A stretch of DNA of 10,731 nucleotides from an uncultured candidate division Zixibacteria bacterium (GTDB lineage: Bacteria; Zixibacteria; MSB-5A5; GN15; FEB-12): the NCBI GenBank assembly GCA_913009765.1, contig CAJVYT010000126.1, positions 1-10,731 on the forward strand, written 5' to 3'. A model generated the notes under the pieces. It had not been told where the DNA came from. It made no database searches and was given only the letters and a program-made list of their open reading frames with translations. The position numbers were made by a program, and so were the translations under genes. Below are positions 6,688 to 10,731 of this stretch, in pieces. Position 1 is the first letter of the stretch. The number at the start of each line of letters is the position of its first letter.

Positions 6688-7180
6688 GTGGGACTACTTC
6701 CTCTTTCACAAAAGTATTTTTTACTCTTTTTGATTTTAATAAGTATGGTATCCAAATCAATGTAGCTGCAACTGTGCTTAATATTTCCCGTACAGTTTCT
6801 AAATTTGTATCGTTTGCAATTTCAGGAATCATATTGGCAAAGATATAATCACCAACAAGTATGAATAAATTCAAAATATAAAAAATTATCATCAACTTGG
6901 GAAATCTGTACGATTTTGTAAAATAAAGAAAAAGTAAATATAGACTAAAAACTATCAAGACACTATTTGTAATTAATTCAGATATTATAAGAGGTCCCCA
7001 TAAGTAGTGATATGCTTCAGTCCCCGGAGTAGTCAGAATTTCCCAATAATTCTCCAGTAAGATTGGAGCAAAATCGTTAAATAGGCTAAACATTAAATGT
7101 AAAGGTGTAATAATCAACGCTAAACAAATTAAAATTAGCCAACCGCCTAAACCTTTAAGCTCTTTATTAATTTCTGTCAT
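6671..7180 (-). CDS. DUF2569-family integral membrane protein
   Basis: The product has 169 residues with four predicted helices at about 13-35, 62-86, 94-114 and 133-147. The N-terminal LGGWLILICLALIITPL (11-27) and the C-terminal IWIPYLLKSKRVKNTFV (142-158) are, as I recall the family, the two hallmarks of DUF2569, and FPKLMIIFYILNL (93-105) lies between them. The biochemical role of the family is unknown. AGGA (7191-7194 on the reverse strand) lies 10 nt before the ATG. It is the last of three consecutive minus-strand genes for small membrane proteins (DUF2752-like, TM2, DUF2569), separated from the TM2 gene by 75 nt containing a hairpin. The last 11 residues, past the usual family end, run into the convergent plus-strand gene. 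Confidence 0.88.
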   Translation of the reverse strand: MTEINKELKGLGGWLILICLALIITPLHLMFSLFNDFAPILLENYWEILTTPGTEAYHYLWGPLIISELITNSVLIVFSLYLLFLYFTKSYRFPKLMIIFYILNLFILVGDYIFANMIPEIANDTNLETVREILSTVAATLIWIPYLLKSKRVKNTFVKEEVVPLTIPV

Positions 7181-7214
7181 ACTTTTTTCTTCCTAATCAA
7201 TCACAAACCCACAT

Positions 7215-7240
7215 ACCGTCAGGAATTTCTCCCTGACGGT
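7215..7240. repeat. Intercistronic hairpin between TM2 and DUF2569 genes
   Basis: A perfect 9-bp stem forms from ACCGTCAGG (7215-7223) and CCTGACGGT (7232-7240) around an 8-nt loop. No T-run follows on the minus strand, so simple intrinsic termination is unlikely. An RNA-stability or partial-attenuation role, or a repeat, is possible. The arm CGTCAGGAA is shared with the right hairpin of the element at 2874-2912. Confidence 0.6.
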
Positions 7241-7255
7241 TCAATACTCTTTTTA

Positions 7256-7606
7256 CTACGAATTTTTAATCATCATTGCGACTTGTTGTGCTTTCAATTG
7301 GTTATATTCAAATGCCATTTTTTTGATATTAATTAAATCAATAATCGTTCCAATTCCACAAAATCCGCCTGTTAAAAGATAAAGGATTCCCATCCCGATT
7401 TGGTCTAACATAAAACGATGTATCCCGGCTACACCTAAAAACCCTGCCAAAGATACTACTAACAAAGTAGTTGAGTCTTTTCTGCGGGCTCTATAAGAAT
7501 TTGCAAACATCTGTGCTTGGGAATCATCAAAATCTTTGATAAGACCTTGCACAAAAACCATTTCGTCACCTTCTAATTCGGGTAAAAGCTGCATAATGTT
7601 AGCCAT
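7256..7606 (-). CDS. TM2-domain membrane protein
   Basis: The product has 116 residues. An acidic, helical N-terminal part (1-45) precedes a TM2 domain: helix 1 (about 47-62), the polar turn GIHRFML (61-67) in the place of the family's GxHRFYxG motif, and helix 2 with GILYLLTGGFCGIGTIIDLI (73-92). A helical tail follows (93-116). TM2 proteins have two membrane helices; their molecular role in bacteria is largely unknown. The start codon overlaps the stop of the upstream DUF2752-like gene as TAATG (7604-7608), and AAAGGA (7615-7620) lies 8 nt before the ATG, inside the upstream gene. Translational coupling and joint function are therefore likely. The TM2 assignment is confident. Confidence 0.9.
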   Translation of the reverse strand: MANIMQLLPELEGDEMVFVQGLIKDFDDSQAQMFANSYRARRKDSTTLLVVSLAGFLGVAGIHRFMLDQIGMGILYLLTGGFCGIGTIIDLINIKKMAFEYNQLKAQQVAMMIKNS

Positions 7607-7920
7607 TATAATTGTCCTTTTTTTATAGAGTTATAATATGATTTCCTTAAAAGAGATACAGAACGCCCCAACAATACAATTATTGTGATAATTCCCAATG
7701 GGTGTGTTTTGAATGAAAGCAGTATATTACCGTGAAAAAAATGTGAAATCGAATGACCAAGCCCATACCCCGGACTTGGTATATCAAACAAAATTGACGG
7801 TAGAAAAAGAGTGTAATGTACTTTGCTGTATGGGTCAGAAACAGCTAAAAGCAATAATGCACATATCCAAAAGAGTGCCTCAAAATCTAAATAGCTGAAT
7901 ATTTGATTTATTTTCTTCAT
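7606..7920 (-). CDS. DUF2752-like membrane protein lacking the usual cysteines
   Basis: The product has 104 residues from the preferred start MKKINQIF. An in-frame ATG at 7965 would add 15 residues (MLLKIKLLGNLYLQV), but the downstream start better fits the family's usual N-terminus. Neither start has a strong Shine-Dalgarno. Two membrane helices are visible at about 12-27 and 74-91. Between them lies FDIPSPGYGLGHSISHFFHGNILLSFKTHPLGI (45-77). This aligns with the DUF2752 hallmark, usually a CP...PGCGLTRA-type sequence followed by a loop and HPL. Here the central PGCG cysteine is tyrosine, and no cysteine lies in the preceding CP position (LFLPS). It is the first gene of the DUF2752-like/TM2/DUF2569 run. 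Function is unknown; in other species DUF2752 proteins often neighbour TM2 proteins. Confidence 0.78.
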   Translation of the reverse strand: MKKINQIFSYLDFEALFWICALLLLAVSDPYSKVHYTLFLPSILFDIPSPGYGLGHSISHFFHGNILLSFKTHPLGIITIIVLLGRSVSLLRKSYYNSIKKGQL

Positions 7921-7965
7921 CACTTGTAGATACAAATTTCCCAATAATTTTATTTTTAGTAACAT

Positions 7966-8369
7966 TTCAATATATAGACCCTAAATATCCATGTCAAATA
8001 AAATTGAAATGAGTTCTAAAGAACACATAGGCACAAAATTATATATTTAACATTATTTCTACCTTATTATTAGGAAATATAAAATGCAAAATTTATATAA
8101 AATATCGTTTTGAGAGACCTCTAAAACGTGCTTAATGCTTGGGTATCAATCAAATTAAGTCATATTTTCATTATGGATATTAGTATCGACTAACGTTAAT
8201 AATTAATAGGGTTTTCCCCATAGCCATATGAAACTTTGTAACATTCTGAGCCGATTCAATAATCGTAAGCCATTATCCCTAATACAGATACATGTTAGCT
8301 TCAATTAACAGAGCCTGTTGGTCTTCAAATTGCAATTGGTATAGTAAAAGATTGAACTAAGGAGTACAT
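7966..8369. other. 404-nt gene-free region with small hairpins, upstream of pilV
   Basis: I find no credible gene here; the longest plus-strand ATG frame (8228) encodes 26 residues without a ribosome site. Several local hairpins occur: CGTTTT/AAAACG with inner AGA/TCT (8106-8128), CTTAAT/ATTAAG (8131-8159), GGG/CCC around TTTT (8209-8218) and CGATT/AATCG around CAAT (8252-8265). An 8-bp TAACGTTA palindrome also occurs. Promoters for the divergent DUF2752-like gene and the pilV operon must lie in it, but I see no convincing -35/-10 pair. I see no c-di-GMP riboswitch consensus. The clear AAGGAG for pilV is at 8359-8364. Confidence 0.5.
8359..8364 (+). promoter_or_regulatory. Shine-Dalgarno of pilV
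   Basis: AAGGAG stands 5 nt before the ATG at 8370. It fixes that start and is stronger than most ribosome sites in this window. Confidence 0.85.
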
Positions 8370-8762
8370 ATGAATAATAAAGGTTTAAGCATTTTAGAAG
8401 TTTTGGTAGCAATGATTGTTCTCAGTATTGGCTTGTTAGGAGTAGCTCCCATGGTAGTGATGTCTTCAAAAAGTAATTCAATATCCAGAGATACAACTGT
8501 TGCGTCTAAGTTGGCAAGAGAGAAAATAGAGTATTATGAATCTTTAGATTCCTTACCATCGGTTCCTTTTGAATCCTCAGAAAGAGCAGATAATACTTAC
8601 AATATTAGTGTCAATATCCAAAACAACTCCACCGATGTAAATATACCTATTGGATTATATGAAATAAATGTAACCATAAATTGGCAAGATGCAGCAAATT
8701 TATCCAGAAGCACTTCGTATTCAACCTATTTAAGAAAAGGTGCAATTCATGAATACAATTAA
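8370..8762 (+). CDS. pilV: PilV-like minor pilin (type IV pilus modification protein)
   Basis: The product has 130 residues. MNNKG then LSILEVLVAMIVLSIGLLGVAPMVV is a class III (prepilin) signal. Prepilin peptidase would cut after G5 and methylate L6, and glutamate E10 is at mature position +5. The one hydrophobic helix (about 6-30) both anchors the protein and forms the pilus core. ASKLAREKIEYYESL (45-59), in the place of the family's A.QLAREKME.LRAL, and the C-terminal YEINVTINWQDA...LSTYLRK strands match PilV rather than major pilin. Minor pilins prime assembly of the type IV pilus in the inner membrane. It is the first gene of pilV-pilW-pilX and its end overlaps pilW by 14 nt. Confidence 0.88.
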   Translation: MNNKGLSILEVLVAMIVLSIGLLGVAPMVVMSSKSNSISRDTTVASKLAREKIEYYESLDSLPSVPFESSERADNTYNISVNIQNNSTDVNIPIGLYEINVTINWQDAANLSRSTSYSTYLRKGAIHEYN

Positions 8763-9309
8763 GAACAATTCAGGATTTACATTAATTGAGGTATTGATAG
8801 CAATTTTAATATCCGGTATTCTAATCTCCGGTGCATTTGGATTTTATTCTACAATGCAGAGCCAAACAACTATTCAAATGGAAATGTCCAATATCCAAAA
8901 TATTACCCGTGCAAGTCTTGATGATATTTCATCTACATTACGTCAAGCCGGATATAAATTAAATGGACATGACCCATATCTTATAAATGGTGATACTTTG
9001 ATGGTGTTTTTCAATATATACAATAGCGTTGACACAGTTACCTATTTTATCGCAGGTCAATCAGGCACCGGTGATTATGAACCTCAAGAATCAGAAAATA
9101 CAACTTATTATCTTATGAAAGGTTGTTCATACGGCACCACATCTATTTATTCTGACAATATAGTTTCTGTAAATTTTGTCAATATTGAAGATAATATTAT
9201 ACGTATTTCTATCACTGCACAAACGGAATATCCTGATGATACATATAATTATAATAACGGCTATAGAACATGGACACTTAGCGAAGATGTCTGTCTCAGA
9301 AATATTTAG
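8749..9309 (+). CDS. pilW: PilW-like minor pilin
   Basis: The product has 186 residues. The prepilin signal is MNTIKNNSG followed by FTLIEVLIAILISGILISGAF; cleavage falls after G9 and glutamate E14 is mature +5. An in-frame GTG at 8740 would add three residues, but AAAGG (8736-8740) lies 8 nt before the ATG at 8749, which is therefore preferred. ASLDDISSTLRQAGY (55-69) is the PilW hallmark, typically LALD.L.RDIR.AGY. A beta-rich globular domain with C126 and C182, a possible disulfide, follows. The start lies inside the end of pilV, and the stop is part of the next gene's ribosome site, so the three genes are tightly coupled. Position between PilV- and PilX-like genes supports the name. Confidence 0.87.
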   Translation: MNTIKNNSGFTLIEVLIAILISGILISGAFGFYSTMQSQTTIQMEMSNIQNITRASLDDISSTLRQAGYKLNGHDPYLINGDTLMVFFNIYNSVDTVTYFIAGQSGTGDYEPQESENTTYYLMKGCSYGTTSIYSDNIVSVNFVNIEDNIIRISITAQTEYPDDTYNYNNGYRTWTLSEDVCLRNI

Positions 9310-9313
9310 GAGG
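9308..9313 (+). promoter_or_regulatory. Shine-Dalgarno of pilX overlapping the pilW stop
   Basis: AGGAGG is 5 nt before the ATG at 9319 and shares two bases with the TAG stop of pilW (9307-9309). A ribosome finishing pilW would be positioned to start pilX. Confidence 0.88.
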
Positions 9314-9318
9314 ATTAT

Positions 9319-10485
9319 ATGAACTTGTTTAAAAATAATAGAGGAAGTGCTTTATTAACTGCATTAGCTCTTATGGCAATTATTTCAATTGTTGCAATCT
9401 CAGCTGTTGATCAAGCAACAACAGATGTTGAAATTTCATTTAATCAGCATCATGATAAGCAGGCGTTTTATATCGCTGAAGCAGGATTAAACTCTGCTTT
9501 GGCAAAAATATCTGAAAATCCATATTGGGATTCCGGATTTGTTGATGTTCCGTATCAAGACGGTTTATTTTCTGTTTTGTATATAGACAGCACTACAGAC
9601 GCATCATTATTTGATACTGTCATTATCAGATCCTTAGCCACGGTACAAGACTGTCGGGGTGGAGTAGAAACCTGGCTTGTACCGCTACAATTTAATCCTT
9701 TTAAATATGCGATGTACGGTGATGAAGTTATTGATATTAGAAATAGCATGACAACCGACTCTTATAATTCTGATTCAGGAACATACGCAGCAACTGTTTT
9801 GAGTGAAAATGGCAGTATTGGTTCAAATGGTGATGTCATTGTAAAAAATGGAGCAACCGTTGGAGGAGATGCCATTACATCAGAGGATGGCGGTTTGGAT
9901 ATTAACTCTTTTGCAACTATTACAGGCGACACAACATCAATAGCACCGGTACATGATCTTGAAGTTATTCCTCAATCTGAATATGACTGGGCAGAAGCAA
10001 ACAGTATCGCATCAACTGGTATTAGTGGGACATATGATTATGATCCGACAACTAAATCTTTTGAAGCAGATGACGGCGATGTTGTATTAGCCAGTGGAGT
10101 GTATTATTTTTCTTCCATTATTTTAGATAAAGATGCTGCTATCACTCTTGAACCGGATGCTGAAGTTACTATCTACATAACAGGTGATATTGAAATAAAA
10201 AATTCCGGAGATATTAATGTTGACGGCACCCCGTCAGATTTAATTTTTAATTCCCAAGGTGATTTAGTATTAAAAAACAGCGGTACTATTTCTGCCGTCT
10301 TCTATTGTCCTGACGGTTCAGCTGACTTAAGAAATTCATCAGATTTTTATGGGTCAATAGTAGCCAACGATATTGTTGCTCATAATAGTGCCGGATTTCA
10401 CTATGACCGTGAGTTAGAAAAATACAGCCGTACTTCAGATATTTATAAAGAGCAAATTGCTTGGAAAGAAGTTTACTTCTATTAA
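9319..10485 (+). CDS. pilX: PilX-like minor pilin with long beta-rich C-terminal domain
   Basis: The product has 388 residues, far longer than a classical PilX of about 200. The N-terminal part is PilX_N-like: MNLFKNNRG, then SALLTALALMAIISIVAISAVD, with likely prepilin cleavage after G9. Threonine replaces the +5 glutamate, as expected for PilX-type proteins. KQAFYIAEAGLNSALAKI (47-64) is the other family signature. The remainder (about 130-365) is polar and beta-rich, with short repeating turns such as SENGSIGSNGDVIVKNGATVGG (162-183). A later block has GVYYFSSIILDKDAAITLEPDAEVTIYITGDIEIKNSGDI (260-299) and SGTISAVFYCPDGSADLRNSSDFYGSIVANDIVAHNSAGFHYD (321-363). This resembles the DUF7305-type beta-helical domain seen on other PilX-like proteins. 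It probably displays an adhesive or structural head on the pilus. It is the last gene of the operon. Confidence 0.87.
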   Translation: MNLFKNNRGSALLTALALMAIISIVAISAVDQATTDVEISFNQHHDKQAFYIAEAGLNSALAKISENPYWDSGFVDVPYQDGLFSVLYIDSTTDASLFDTVIIRSLATVQDCRGGVETWLVPLQFNPFKYAMYGDEVIDIRNSMTTDSYNSDSGTYAATVLSENGSIGSNGDVIVKNGATVGGDAITSEDGGLDINSFATITGDTTSIAPVHDLEVIPQSEYDWAEANSIASTGISGTYDYDPTTKSFEADDGDVVLASGVYYFSSIILDKDAAITLEPDAEVTIYITGDIEIKNSGDINVDGTPSDLIFNSQGDLVLKNSGTISAVFYCPDGSADLRNSSDFYGSIVANDIVAHNSAGFHYDRELEKYSRTSDIYKEQIAWKEVYFY

Positions 10486-10529
10486 ATACTATGAAAGAAC
10501 ATTTGATTTACTAAAAAAATATTATTCAA

Positions 10530-10563
10530 AAAGTCCCCTTTATTTATCTAAGGGGATTTTTTT
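10530..10563 (+). terminator. Terminator of the pilVWX operon
   Basis: The stem TCCCCTT (10534-10540) / AAGGGGA (10550-10556), with a 9-nt loop and flanking A/T pairs, is followed by T-run 10557-10563. An A-run before the stem would give a T-run on the opposite strand, so it may work both ways. It lies about 45 nt after the pilX stop. Confidence 0.9.
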
Positions 10564-10602
10564 GAAAAAACTTTTTAATAAGCTGTTTTTTTTAGTGGTA
10601 TA

Positions 10603-10660
10603 AGATCGGAAGAGCGTCGTGTAGGGAAAGAGTGTAGATCTCGGTGGTCGCCGTATCATT
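10603..10660 (-). other. Illumina P5/TruSeq universal adapter, inverted copy (artefact)
   Basis: This is the exact reverse complement of 25-82, starting AGATCGGAAGAGCGTCGTG and ending GCCGTATCATT. It is read-2 read-through into the adapter of a short insert. Real sequence ends at about 10602. Confidence 0.99.
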
Positions 10661-10731
10661 AAAAAAAAAAAAAAAACAAATAAACATAATAACAAAAATA
10701 ACAAAAAAAACAAAAAAATAAAAAAGAAATA
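10661..10731. other. A-rich read-through noise
   Basis: A run of 16 A followed by A-dominated sequence with scattered C, T and G lies beyond the flow-cell end of the adapter. It is base-calling noise after the end of the library molecule, not genomic DNA. Confidence 0.93.

Noticed and set aside
7713..7898. Plus-strand 61-codon frame inside the DUF2752-like gene
   Set aside because: It is antisense to a gene with family motifs and a coupled neighbour; its translation has no recognisable features.
8228..8308. 26-codon frame upstream of pilV
   Set aside because: It has no ribosome site, no recognisable features and is crossed by hairpins.
7966..8369. c-di-GMP riboswitch upstream of the pilin operon
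   Set aside because: The conserved GGCAAACC-type core and receptor are not visible.
25..10660. Terminal inverted repeats of a 10.5-kb mobile element or linear genome
   Set aside because: The repeats are Illumina adapter sequence, and no transposase, integrase or replication gene lies between them.

Overview
The window is an assembled contig, not a complete natural segment. Both ends carry an untrimmed 58-nt Illumina P5/TruSeq universal adapter (25-82, and its reverse complement at 10603-10660) followed by T-rich or A-rich read-through noise. Genuine DNA therefore runs from about 83 to 10602. It is AT-rich bacterial sequence with moderate Shine-Dalgarno sites. The mix of FtsEX, a class II ribonucleotide reductase, a secreted Asp-box propeller protein, DUF2752/TM2/DUF2569 small membrane proteins and a pilV-pilW-pilX operon suggests an uncultured Gram-negative, perhaps of the FCB/Cloacimonadota type. 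That placement is inference only.

Layout. (1) 83-1539, minus: ftsE then ftsX with an ATGA overlap. ftsX runs off the real end of the contig. FtsE keeps Walker A and B but has lost the usual Q-loop, signature and H-loop residues. (2) 1655-2590, plus, divergent from ftsE: a secreted Ycf48/BNR-type beta-propeller protein with five Asp-box motifs, followed by a good terminator. (3) 2650-2935: intergenic region rich in palindromes. (4) 2936-5949, minus: nrdJ (B12-dependent ribonucleotide reductase) followed 62 bp later by an unrecognised two-part protein, probably in one transcript. (5) 5950-6258: another repeat-rich spacer with nested inverted repeats and copies of a short TGAGCGGAGTCGAAG-type motif. 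(6) 6259-7920: a four-helix membrane protein on plus converges, with a 17-nt overlap, on a minus-strand run of DUF2752-like, TM2 and DUF2569 proteins. (7) 7966-8369: 404 nt without a gene, containing several small hairpins. (8) 8370-10485, plus: pilV-pilW-pilX minor-pilin operon, closed by a strong terminator.

The pilVWX products would be processed by a prepilin peptidase and act with a type IV pilus or pseudopilus. FtsEX would couple division to peptidoglycan hydrolysis. NrdJ makes deoxyribonucleotides without needing oxygen. I see no convincing new defence or mobile system. The most unusual signals are the degenerate FtsE, the unnamed partner of NrdJ, the two palindromic spacer elements and the adapter-made false terminal inverted repeat, which also creates a chimeric FtsX C-terminus.
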